Shown here one piece after another: positions 22,616 through 32,609 of a stretch of DNA of 64,000 nucleotides. Made by a program: the position numbers and the translations under genes. Position 1 is the first letter of the stretch; each line of letters opens with the position of its first letter. The notes below the pieces were generated by a model. That model did not search any database. It had not been told where the DNA came from and saw nothing but the letters and a program-made list of their open reading frames with translations. Origin of the DNA: Oncomelania hupensis (taxonomy: Eukaryota; Mollusca; Gastropoda; Littorinimorpha; Pomatiopsidae); NCBI GenBank assembly GCA_036898135.1, contig CM072511.1:44034141-44098140 (forward strand), read 5' to 3'.

Positions 22616-22733
22616 TAATAGTGATGATGATAATGATAATGATTATGATTATCATGATGATGATGATTATGATGATGATGATGATGATGCTACTACTACT
22701 ACTGCTACAATAGCAACAATAACAACAACAACA

Positions 22734-22788
<55 letters not shown>

Positions 22789-22790
22789 AA
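22616..22790. repeat. Compound (GAT)n-(ACT)n microsatellite
   Basis: GAT/GATTAT units to 22690, then ACT units with a short AAC bridge to 22788. Met, Val or Ser runs in the overlapping frames are artefacts. Confidence 0.93.
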
Positions 22791-23122
22791 ACCTTTGAAA
22801 CTATAATATTACTGTTTTTAAAAATCCACGAATGACGCTCGAGCGAGGTGTACGACGTTGAAGAGAAGATTGAAAACTGAGCCCACCTTATGCGATGCGT
22901 ATCAATCTGAACTGATGACAAATAGCAACATCAAAACTTCCAGGGCTGAATATACATGTATGGCTGCAATTATTTCCGACCTTTAGAAACTGCTATGAGA
23001 TCAATACTAAAATACGGATTTCAACTAACAATGCAGACAGCAGCAATTAGGCGAGATCGTCTCTATAATTGCTTTGTGGATGTCCTTTTTTTTATATTTC
23101 CAGATTAAATACTTGGAAATAT

Positions 23123-23515
23123 TCGGGGAGAAGGAGCGAAGGGGATGGGGGGGGGAAATAAGAATGAGCCAAATGTCAGTCTGTCGGTCGGTCGGTCGGC
23201 TTGTTGGAAGCCATATCTCAAGATCCACTGAACGGATTTTTACCAAACTAAAAAAAGGCATATTACCTAGGTTAGTGAAATGCTTCGCTTGCCATATAGT
23301 TGCTCCACCGCAAAGGTCAAGGTTACTGGAGTCCTTTTGTTGTTAAAACACAATTTGCTCAGTATCTCATATTCGGCGAATTTGTGGCGTTTTGATATAC
23401 AGATACTTTCAAATCATTAGCCATCCTTGTCCGGTTGTCGGTCAGTCGGTTGGTCCGTCACTCCAAATTTAACTTTTGTGTTCAAAACACACTTTTTGTC
23501 TTATCCATGCTATTC
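23123..23515 (+). repeat. 430-bp interspersed repeat, copy 1
   Basis: Diagnostic words in order are a GTCGGTCGGTCGG run, GTTGGAAGCCATATCTCAAG, ATCCACTGAACGGATTTT, CCGCAAAGGTCAAGG, TTTTGATATACAGATACTTT and GTTCAAAACACACTTTTTG. The same order is found at 56249-57025, at 59058-59475 and (minus strand) at 26095-26945. I see no terminal repeats or ORF and cannot assign the family. Confidence 0.75.
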
Positions 23516-23543
23516 ATATCCAATCCCTTCACTCCAAAGAAGT

Positions 23544-23642
23544 TGTGTCACCACAGATGATCGTGTAACCAGCGTGCTTCCATCTTTCACAATCCTCAGC
23601 AGTCCTCATGGTTTCACTCAGCGTCAAGCGAGTCCATTATCT
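23544..23642 (-). pseudogene. EN/RT-type LINE, short 3' fragment
   Basis: CACCACAGATGATCGTGTAA and the following about 80 bp match the 3'-terminal coding part of the LINE at 27829-28985, minus strand. The pentamer tail is missing. It lies directly after the 430-bp repeat. The next 600 bp (23643-24270) hold nothing recognisable. Confidence 0.7.
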
Positions 23643-24275
23643 GAGCAACGAAAGTCCACGAATTTATCATTGTCCAGTGTATTATTAACAAGGCGAATTG
23701 TAGGGAAAGCCAGTTTTCGCCAAAAGTAAACACCTTCTTCAACTTGGGGTCCTTTAAAGTAGTATAGACTCTGCTAGACGGATCCGCTTCGTTTTTGCCA
23801 ATAAACCTTTGGCCTTACCGGCTGCCATCCTCGTCATATCCTCCGACCTTTTAACAATTTTAAATGTTAACTTTTCTGTATTAAAATTGTTTCTTATATA
23901 CTCGGCCTTTTCAGTTGCCCTCAGTCCATATTGATATGGCGAAACCTGGTCTGGCTATTTTAACTCATACGAGGTCCTCGACCTTTTTAATGATTATCCT
24001 TATCACATTTTAACCTAGGACGTCAGTAAAACTTGGCTTCGCTCCAAAGGCGTTGTCTTGCTTGTAGCACACTTCCATGCGCAATGTGCTGCTCCTGGCT
24101 CTGAACGCCTAGGTGCAAGGTTCACGGCATAGCTTGCTGAAATCAGGATCGAACTTCCTATCGCCTAAATCAAGACGCACACTGATTGCCTGTTCGCGCA
24201 AAGCAAACGTAATGGAAAATATAATACGGAGCCACCCCAGCTGAGCACATTTTATCGCCAGGAAAAGGAAGTAAT

Positions 24276-24424
24276 AGAAGAAGAAGAAGAAGAAGAAGAA
24301 GAAGAAGAAGAAGAAGAAGAAGAAGAAGAAGAAGAAGAAGAAGAAGAAGAAGAAGAAGATGATGATGATGATGATGATGACGACGAAGAAGAAAAAGAAG
24401 AAGAAAATGATGATGATGATGATA

Positions 24425-24485
<61 letters not shown>

Positions 24486-24515
24486 CGATGATGATGACGA
24501 CGATGATGACGATGG
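24276..24515. repeat. Compound (GAA)n-(GAT)n microsatellite
   Basis: About 80 bp of GAA followed by about 155 bp of GAT/GAC. Its reverse complement has the same order (ATC then TTC) as the array at 46319-46488. Ser, Leu or His runs translated from it are artefacts. Confidence 0.95.
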
Positions 24516-24749
24516 GGGATGACCTTGATGATTAGGAGGAAGATGGTGATTCGGACAGAGGTAGTAGTTGGATGTAAGAGAGAAATATATAAGATTCGAT
24601 TGTCTTTTTTTTTCTTCTTTTTTTTCCTTGATATCAATCATTAACCCTGTTCTTTTTTATGTTTGGGTTTTATTGTCTGCAATGCTGTTTATATATTTTC
24701 GATCACACTAAAAACTGGTTGAAATGTTCTCTCTGTGTGTCTTTGTGTG

Positions 24750-24816
24750 AGAGAGAAAGAGAGAGAGAGAGAGAAAGAAAGAAAATAAAGAAAGAAAGAA
24801 AGAAAGAAAGAAAGAG
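24750..24816. repeat. (GA)n-(GAAA)n microsatellite
   Basis: A GA run that passes into AAAG tetranucleotides. The frames over it (Arg-Glu-Lys) are not genes. Confidence 0.9.
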
Positions 24817-25133
24817 GATGGAGAGGAAGGACAAGAGGGAGAGAGAATGGACGTTTTGCAAGAGGAAATGGAGTATTGAAAGTATTTAAATAATCCAAAG
24901 CATAGCAGTGGAATCTATAATTTTGTACTGGAACATCGATCTCTTCTTCAACTTCAAGTCCGCAAACTTCAACCTCATGTCTGTAATATTCCCTCTTTCT
25001 ATTTTTTTTTCTAATGCGAAATAATGTTTTGTGAACTTTACCATTGGAATTCCGATACCCACTCCCCACTCCCCATCTTCCAGCTAACCTATGTATAATT
25101 ATGTTTCCTTGCTGGCTGACATCAGTAGTAGCA

Positions 25134-25136
<3 letters not shown>

Positions 25137-25213
<77 letters not shown>
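25137..25213. repeat. (GA)n microsatellite
   Basis: About 77 bp of pure GA. Confidence 0.95.
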
Positions 25214-25216
<3 letters not shown>

Positions 25217-25440
25217 TTTGAAACTTTTTTATTAGGGATAAAGATTTTAGACTAATGATACAGTCTAATCTTCCAACCTGTCCCTTAAGAAATTAACATA
25301 ATAATAATTAACCTTTAACTTTAACTTGGAAATCACATCACTCACACACACACACATGCACACACAATAACACCAACATCTTCATCATTACCTTTAAACA
25401 ATTTTAGGCAACCACCCCTCCTCCCCATATCCTTCACCCT

Positions 25441-25540
<100 letters not shown>

Positions 25541-25637
25541 AGTGAATAAATAAATAAATAAGTTAATAATTGCACGAATGACTGTGTCGTCATATATGTT
25601 ATTATACATCACTTTTATAATTAATTTTGCAGAGAGT

Positions 25638-25639
<2 letters not shown>

Positions 25640-25712
<73 letters not shown>

Positions 25713-25760
25713 TGGAGGGAGGAAGAAAGAGGGAGAAAATATATAGAGAGAGAGTAGCAG
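25640..25760. repeat. (GA)n and degenerate purine tract
   Basis: A pure GA run to about 25705, then GA/GGA degenerate sequence to about 25800. A long purine-only strand such as this can adopt triplex structures. Confidence 0.92.
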
Positions 25761-26094
25761 TAAGAAAAGAGAGAGAGAGCTAGAGGGAGGCAGAGAGAGT
25801 GAGAAAGTCAGAAAAAGATGGCAAGTCATTCAAATGTATCTTCTGACAAGTCACACACTTCCGCGACAAATAAGCATTTTCAACAGTGTTAATTCTCTTA
25901 GCATTGTTGTGACTCGGCTTTATCCTAACGAAGCAAAGGGGAAACAGGGAATGATAGACCACTATATGAACTATCTGCAAGCACACAATTATTTAGAATC
26001 GGCTAAGTCGGATTTTAAGTACTGCTCAAAACGTTTAGAACATGGTGAAGCACAATGATCTTGACGTTTGAGAAAGTACAATAACGAACGATGC

Positions 26095-26945
26095 TTAATA
26101 GTAGTTAAAAGTATTCGCAAAGTAAAAATGATGAATTTCGTTTCAGTTATTGTTAAAGTAACGCAAAAAGTGTGTTTTGAATAAAAAATAAAATTCGGAG
26201 CGTCGGTCCGACAGACTACCCTACAACCCAACAACCAGACTGCTACTGAAAGATGGCTCGTGATTTGAAGTATCGCTTCAGCCTTTTTTGATATATTTAT
26301 TTATTTAATCGTTTTAATATAGCGCTTTTCCAGCTCAAGAGCTGCTCAAGGCGCTGGCCGATACAGGATCTAACTCAAGCCGCCCGAGACGCCCACCCGC
26401 AGCCTTTGGGCGCATGGTCTGACGCCCGGACAACTGAGCACAATCCTGGGCAGCCAGGGATGGGGGAGAAGGACCTAGGTGCATGCTGGGTGTGTTCTTG
26501 TCACCGGCACTCACCCGTCTAGGACATGAGCGTCAGGATCTTTAAAGTCCGTTATGATGGAATGTATGCGACACAGACTAGACCTCGGTTTATACTCTCA
26601 TCCGAAGGAGTAGGAAAACAGGAGTAAGGTGTCTTTCCCAGGGACACAACACAATGGCCCGGCCAGGGCTTGAACCCGGGACCGTCAGATCCGCAAGCCG
26701 AAGCACTACCATTAGTGCCTCCCTATTCAACAAAAAGTATTTATCAACAAAATAACTCCAGTGACCCTGACCTTTGCGGTAGTTCGCTCGGGAAGGAGGC
26801 CACTAACTTAGGTCATTTTTCTATGAAGGTTGGTCAAATTCCGTTCTATGGTTTTTGAGACATGGCTTCCAATGGACCGATGGGCAGACACACCGATAAA
26901 CAGCCTTATTTCGATTCCCACCGACTATGTCATAGTATCTCCAGT
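26095..26945 (-). repeat. 430-bp interspersed repeat, copy 2, split by a SINE
   Basis: A minus-strand copy of the repeat described at 23123. The right part (26740-26945) contains GACCTTTGCGGTAGTTCG, GGTTGGTCAAATTCCGTTC and GAGACATGGCTTCCAATGG. The left part (26095-26280) contains GTGTGTTTTGAATAAAAA and GATTTGAAGTATCGCTTCAG. A SINE fills 26281-26735 between them. Alignment with the uninterrupted copy at 59058 shows that the two parts are neighbours there. Confidence 0.75.
26281..26735 (-). mobile_element. tRNA-headed SINE, full length
   Basis: Read from 26730 leftwards, the head has an A-box-like AATGGTAGTGCTTCGG and a B box CCCGGGTTCAAGCCC. The body has TGTCCCTGGGAAAGACACC and CCTGACGCTCATGTCC. 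The 3' end is CGCCTTGAGCAGCTCTTGAG, AAAAGCGCTATATTAAAA and an AAAT tail. A hairpin (GAGCAGCTCTTGAGCTG) is close to the 3' end. Truncated relatives lie at 20566 and 40155. It was inserted into the 430-bp repeat. Confidence 0.82.
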
Positions 26946-27117
26946 TAAATCTGTAAATGCAGAAAGGAGAAACAATTACGAAAAGAAAATAAGAGAGCGG
27001 CGGAATTCAGCTCGGACTGATTTATTGCTGCAGTTGATCCCTTGCCTGGCTTGGGGGGATATCAGCTGAAGATCTTCACCTAGAGTGCACCATTAATGGT
27101 TAGCCGTAAGGGAGTAC

Positions 27118-27512
27118 CAAACTTATGGAATTCCCTTTGTAAAATATGGATTTTCACCACTTTCAACTAAACATCTTTATTTAGAAGCATGTTAATTTTC
27201 TAAATAATAATTTGTTTACAAACAATGTAAAATGTCCCTAATTAATATATTTTCTTTGTCAATAACGTATTCTTTATCTAAACAATATATTGTTTTAGGT
27301 AAATAAATCATGATATAAGGAAATAAGACGTTGTTGCTGAATAAGGAATGCATTATTTTGAAATATTTTTAAATAATGATTTATTTACCTATATAATGCA
27401 TTACTTAGCAGAATTAAGCTACACAATGTATTATTTAAAAGATGTTGCTAACAAATGCATCAATCCAATTCATTGTACGGCAATTTTCATTATTAAGGGG
27501 ATTCGCAGGTAC
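27118..27512. repeat. Left arm of a long AT-rich inverted repeat
   Basis: This arm contains TATGGAATTCCCTTTGTAAA, GTTTACAAACAATGTAAAA, GGTAAATAAATCATGATAT and AATAATGATTTATTTACC. The same words occur in order, reverse-complemented, at 29275-29753. The arm is also rich in internal TTATTTA/TAAATAA palindromes. Homology is clear along most of the arm but is gapped. No ORF is credible here. Confidence 0.8.
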
Positions 27513-27828
27513 ATGTTGTATTACTGCGAGGTTATATATGTGGTTAGAGACCAAGAAAAGTGCAAAATCGTGAATTTACGCTGTCTTGTGATTTGAAATA
27601 AGGCATCTGCTTTATTTCACTATATTTTTATTTTAATATTTTTCGCAACAGTATTATTACACGAAATTGCAACGGTAACGGCTTCAGAAAAAAAGGGGGA
27701 TCGATCATTATTTCTGCATTAGCGTCATTGCCTTCAGAGTACTTCCGCCATGTTTCTTGTCAGTCGACCTGCAAATCCCTGGTAGGGTTTCAAAATAAGC
27801 TGAAACTTTCCGTTTGAAATTATAAAAT

Positions 27829-28985
27829 CTTATCCTATCCTATCCTGTCCCGTAACCCGGAGGTCGTAGGGGCACCACAGATGATCGTTTAACCAGCATA
27901 CTCCATCTTTCTTTGTCCTCAGCAGCCCTGATGGCTTCGCTCAGTGTCAAACCAGTCCATTCTCGAATGTTGTCCTCCCAACTCTTTTTCGGTCTTCCTC
28001 TTCTTCTACCTCCTTGCACTGTTCCTTGCAGAATAGTCTTTGCAAGGCCTGATGATCTGGTGACGTGGCCATACCATCGGAGTTTCCGTTTCTTCACCAC
28101 TGTGAGCAGGTCATCGTGTTGTCCAATGGCTTGTGTGATGGTCTGTCGGAGTTCGTCGTTGGTGATGTGTTGGGTATAGGAAATGCCCAGAAGTCTTCTG
28201 TAGCACCTCATCTCCATGCTTTGTATTCTTCGTTGGAGATCTGCTGTGAGGGTCCATGCTTCGCAAGCATATAGGAAGATGGAGATGACAAGGGAGCGCA
28301 GCAGTCTTACTTTGGAATGTAGACTGATGGTCCTGTCTTTCCAAATGGGCTTCAACCTTGTCAGGGCAGCAGTTGTTTGTGCGATCCTGGAGAAGTAGAC
28401 ACCAGCTCCCTGTGAGGTGTTCTTTTTTTTTAATCTCTCTTCGTTTATCACACTGATCCAAAAGTTCAGGTGTGATCCACGGCTTCTTCTTTGGTCGGTG
28501 CTTGCCAAGGATCTCAGTGGCGGCATCTGTCACAGCTGAGTTGAAGGTGGTGGTCATGGTTTTGACATCTACTTCACCAGCCCGCGAAATGAGCAGTGGT
28601 GCAAATTTCCCTCCAATTGTGGCTTGAAATAGTTCTGCCACCTCCGGGTCTTGCAGTTTGTCCAGGTCGAACTTCAGTCTAGTGCACTTTGCTGTATTTA
28701 CTCTCTTCAAGTGGAGCCGGAAAGACATCATCACGAGATCGTGGTCACTTCCGATGTCTGCTCCTGGAAAAGTGCGTGTCCTGCCAATGTTGATGCTTGA
28801 TCTGAAGCGTTTCTTGACCATGATGTAGTCTATCTGGTTGTGATACTCTCCGCCAGGACTGTGCCATGTCCATCGTCTGGAAATTTTGTGGAGACCAAGC
28901 GTGTTTGCCAGTACCAGATTGTTGTATCTGGCAAACTCCAAGAGTCTCAGGCCCCTGTCATTTGTCTCGTTGTTGCAGTGGGGTC
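27829..28985 (-). pseudogene. EN/RT-type LINE with the RT core deleted
   Basis: The minus-strand 3' half of the LINE also seen at 10682. From 28985 leftwards it encodes PHCNNET, LANTLGLHKISRRWTWHS, QIDYIMVKKRFRSS, IGRTRTFPGADIGSDHDLV (C-terminal endonuclease) and the linker ITPELLDQCDKRREIKKKEH. At about 28400 it jumps with a frameshift to RIAQTTAALTRLKPIWKD and on to the C-terminus YGHVTRSSGLAKTILQ...RGRPKKSWEDNIREW, ending PLRPPGYGTG. The palm and catalytic RT core are therefore missing. The ATCCT tail complement is at 27829-27846. It lies inside the long inverted repeat. Both coding blocks are unusually well preserved apart from the deletion, so it is a fairly young dead copy. Confidence 0.88.
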
Positions 28986-29274
28986 CAAACAAAAGAACAA
29001 ACGGAAACACTGTCTCAACATACTTTTTGGGTAAATAGATACAAAAAGAACGCTTTTTTTTTCTTCTGACGGAGACATTCAAACACTGTACACTCCTACA
29101 CAAAACTGATCTTTCGTTTGTGTTCGGGATGCTACAGACGTTTTATCTTCGAGTTTGTGGAGTGATTTATGTTGTAAAATAAATTATTAACACACATTTT
29201 GGATACACGATCTTTGGAAAGACATTGCACTTAATTATAGAAAGGAGTAACATTATAAAAACCAAGTTTTCAAG

Positions 29275-29753
29275 CGAATCCTGGAATCCCCTATATAACT
29301 AACGAAATGTGCAATCACTAAACAATAAATTGTTTACGTAAATAATGTCTTATTTAGCAACATCTTATGATGAATACTTTATTTAGCAAATTCTGTTAAA
29401 TAATGCACTATATAGATAAACAAATCATTATTTAGAAATATTTCTATATAATGCATTATTTAACACGTTTTGCTAAATAAGGCATTCTATAGGTGTGTTT
29501 TTTTTTAATTTAACAACAATGCCTTATTTACACATATGATTTATTTGCGTAAACAATGTATTGTTCAGGTAAATAATAAGTTATTTACGGAGAAAATATA
29601 TTATTTAGAGAAATCTTACATTGTTTATAAACAAATGATAATTTAGAAAATATGCTTCTATATAAAGATTATTTAGCTTAAAAGTGGTTAAAAAAAACAC
29701 CGAAAACCATTGCAAATAAATATTTTACAAAGGGAGTTCCATACACAACCCAA
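29275..29753. repeat. Right arm of a long AT-rich inverted repeat
   Basis: The reverse-complement partner of 27118-27512. Outer marker words are TTTTACAAAGGGAGTTCCAT, TTGTTTATAAACAAATGA, ATGATTTATTTGCGTAAACA and AATCATTATTTAGAAATATT. It contains its own nested palindromes (CTAAATAAGGCATT and AATGCCTTATTTA). Confidence 0.8.
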
Positions 29754-30342
29754 TAAAACAAACGAACAAATGTCAGCAGAGTGCCGACCTCGGGTTGTGC
29801 ACAAATGCCCCATGCATGAAACGGTCTTAAACAAATTGCCCAAGACAATGACAATCGTCCCTTTTTAAACACGCGAAGGTCTTGTTGCAAGTTTAGTCCT
29901 AGACTTATTGTTGTTTCAGTCTATGGCTCCCAGTCTCAGGATTAAATAAGGTTAGTTAACTTTTTTTTAAAAAGATGTAAGCAAAGTAAGAAAATAACTT
30001 TACGAGGCTCTTAATCTTAGATCCTTACACTACAGTCCTGTACGCAGCCATTGAAACTGATTGAGAGTTTGAGCACTAGGTAATAACTAATCTTCCTGCC
30101 TGTAGAACTGACACTAGCAAAGAAAGCTGCGAAGGATAGTTGAAAGGATTAACTCAGTCAAGAAGTGAATGATGAAATCGTTTTTTCTATTGTTATTTTA
30201 GTCACGGTGCGTTTTGGCGATGCCCCTTGTAGGTATATATTGAAACTTATGGTGAGCACGTGTCATCTTCATACTTCGCAGTTAGTCCGGTCGCTCTTTC
30301 GATGGGTGCGATCAGGGCTGATTGAAGGTCTATCTTATTTGG
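29754..30342. other. Unassigned non-coding stretch
   Basis: Unique-looking sequence. I see no gene, RNA or repeat family here. Confidence 0.6.
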
Positions 30343-30483
30343 AAGGTTCGTGAACCTCTTTACCGCTTTTCTCATATCCCGAACCTGGGTTCCTGAATAT
30401 TTTTTACAAAAAAAGTTCAGGAACTTGGGTTCGGGATCTGAGAACCGCGGAAAAAAAAAGTTCGTGAACGTCCACGAACCCTT
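30343..30483. repeat. Foldback (hairpin) element, copy 1
   Basis: The left half (AAGGTTCGTGAACC... TCTCATATCCCGAACC... GTTCCTGAA) is the reverse complement of the right half (TTCAGGAAC... GGTTCGGGATCTGAGA... CCACGAACCCTT), with gaps, over about 65 bp per arm. A diverged second copy lies at 60971-61114, so it is a mobile or amplified hairpin element of MITE type. No target duplication could be read with confidence. Confidence 0.72.
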
Positions 30484-30870
30484 TAAATAAAACAGGTCAA
30501 TAGATTAAATTCCAAAGGTTTAGTGAGTGTGTCTTATTCATCTCTTACCTTGTGTTGGCTGGCGCTGCATTGCGGCTGTCGCGCTTTTATCGAAGAATTC
30601 ACCAGTATTACACTCATATATATGCTGAGTGAAAAGAGACGAGGTATAGACAAGGCTGTCCATATTTCTGGAGCTCTGTGTATTAATTATTGTTATATTT
30701 ATGTCGCTTTTTAAAAGAGTTTATTAATAGAAGCAACACACAAACACACACACACACATACACACCTAAACACACCCGCACACACACACATACACACCTA
30801 CATACTTGCAATACATCATAAATGGGTTCATTTAAGAATGTAGGAATCGGAAAGTCATTTTTTGATGGAA

Positions 30871-30926
30871 AAGGGTTAGGGCAAGGGTTAGTTGCAGCGC
30901 TGCAACTAGCCCTTACCCTAACCCTT
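30871..30926. repeat. 56-bp near-perfect palindrome with TTAGGG motifs
   Basis: The arms 30871-30898 and 30899-30926 are reverse complements with two mismatches in 28, with no spacer. The arm begins AAGGGTTAGGGCAAGGGTTA, that is, telomere-like TTAGGG motifs, and the centre is GCAGCGCTGC. A TG/CA-rich tract lies upstream at 30738-30805. Confidence 0.85.
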
Positions 30927-30938
30927 CTCTAGAAAGTT

Positions 30939-30974
30939 GACCTATTTCGTCTCCTATAGGCGACGAAATAGGTC
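30939..30974. repeat. Perfect 13-bp inverted repeat, 10-nt loop
   Basis: GACCTATTTCGTC (30939-30951) and GACGAAATAGGTC (30962-30974) are exact reverse complements. The structure sits 12 bp from the preceding 56-bp palindrome. There is no downstream T-run, so it is not a terminator-like signal, and its function is unknown. Confidence 0.85.
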
Positions 30975-31027
30975 GAATTTTGCTTCAAACTTTTCAAAAA
31001 ATTCACTGTATTTTCTCCGTCCCGGAT

Positions 31028-31140
31028 AGTGCACTCCTATGTACTTAAAACACTCTTATGCACTACAACTGCACTCCCATGCACTAAAAGAGCACTCCCG
31101 CGCACTTAGAAAAAAGTGGGTTCCTGGAAAAAAGTGGGTT
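31028..31140. repeat. About 20-bp minisatellite, four to five units
   Basis: Units of the form GCACTCCYATGCACTAAAA repeat about four times (31028-31108), followed by two copies of AAAAAAGTGGGTTCC. The minus-strand frame across it reads as a repeated peptide but has no other support. Confidence 0.7.
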
Positions 31141-32597
31141 CCAAGCAAATAAACCCATTTGTTACTAGAAAAGACAAGGTCTGCTACCCATTTGTGCGCT
31201 TTTGTGCGTTCCCACGCACGCACACATACACACACACACAAACACACCGCCTTTTTAGACTATAAAGCAGAAGAAGAAGAAGAAACAGATTTAGTAAGGA
31301 AGGAATGAGAAGAAAGAAAAGAAAGAAAGAAAAAAAGAAGGAGAAAAAAAGAAGAACAAGAAGAAGAAACTAATGGTAATAAAGGTTTAGGAAGGAAGTA
31401 CACACAAGTAAACATGCATCTTTCAACTATACCAACCCTTCTGCAAAATGCACCTACAAAGGCACGCACGAAAAAGACCCTCATCTGGTATTTAGGTATG
31501 ATTATTCCTGTCACATTCTGCATCATTAAATATGTGAACAGATTTTCCCCGGCAGGCCATTATGTGAAGAACATTTGCAGCAGCATTACATACTGCATTA
31601 CACAGCATTGTGTGGGTTGTTTCGCTGTAATGGACAACATCGCTGTGTTCAATCTCTGCTTTTTTATTTATTTATATTTTTTACGAAGCAAGCACAAAGC
31701 AAGGAGAAGGAAGGATGACAAGAGGAGTAAGGAAGTAGGGGGAAGGAGGCGAGAGAGAGAGAGAGGAAGAGAGAGAGAAGGAGAAAGAGAGAGGAAGATA
31801 GAGAGAAGGGGGTGGGGGTAGGAGAGGAGGAAGAGGAAATGGTGGAAAAGGAGACAGACAGAGATAGACAGGCAGAAACAGAAAAGTGCTTGCTAAAATT
31901 AAATCTAAAAAAAGAGGGTCGAAATGCAGGGGTAATACCCGACAAAACAGAACAGAGAATCAGGTCCCAGATAGCATGTTAACTTAAGCTGCCTAAAAAG
32001 TAGGTCATTGGTGGCTGGACCGCGTTTGTTCACAGAATTCCATCATGCTCTCGGTCTGTTTAAGGAGGTTAAGTCCCCGATGGCTACCATTTCCGTAGCG
32101 GCAACATGCGAAATGGAATGAATAAGCGGCTGTATATTGTGCTTGACATACTACTGCCATTGCTTCACCGGACCAAAACCTTTTGCAACAATTTAAAAGA
32201 AAAGTTGGTTGACTTGATATTAAAGACATGGGCGCTTTCAACACGCTGTTGAATAGGTAAGGAGCATACATATGATATACTATTTAGTAAATAGAAAGTT
32301 TAAGTCTATACCTTTCTAGAAATAATGTTTTATCAAGGTGGTCACGAAAATGCTTTGAAATATATCAGTCGATAGTAAGCAACCCTTGCTGCGCTAGTAC
32401 ATAGCTAGCGATTCCACCTAGTTTGATTCAAACAGTTACGCAGAAGATGTTTCTACACATTCCCTGTTGACTCTTCATACGGCATCCTGTGTAGCTATGT
32501 CGCCTTATAGGCACGTTAAAGAATCCGGTCACCGTTGTCTAAATTTCGTGCGGAAACTGTAGGTCTATAAGGATAGTTCTGCGGTACTGTCGTCCCT
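31141..32597. other. Unassigned non-coding stretch with purine tracts
   Basis: It contains GAA/GAAA-rich sequence at 31268-31372 and a GA/GGA-rich purine tract at 31690-31850. The 31414-31821 open frame has no recognised domain and ends in a purine-tract Arg-Glu run, so it is not credited. Confidence 0.6.
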
Positions 32598-32609
32598 ATT
32601 GGCTTTGGA

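Noticed and set aside
24170..24641. Long His/Leu/Ser-rich open frames
   Set aside because: They are pure translation of the GAA/GAT microsatellite in several phases at once.
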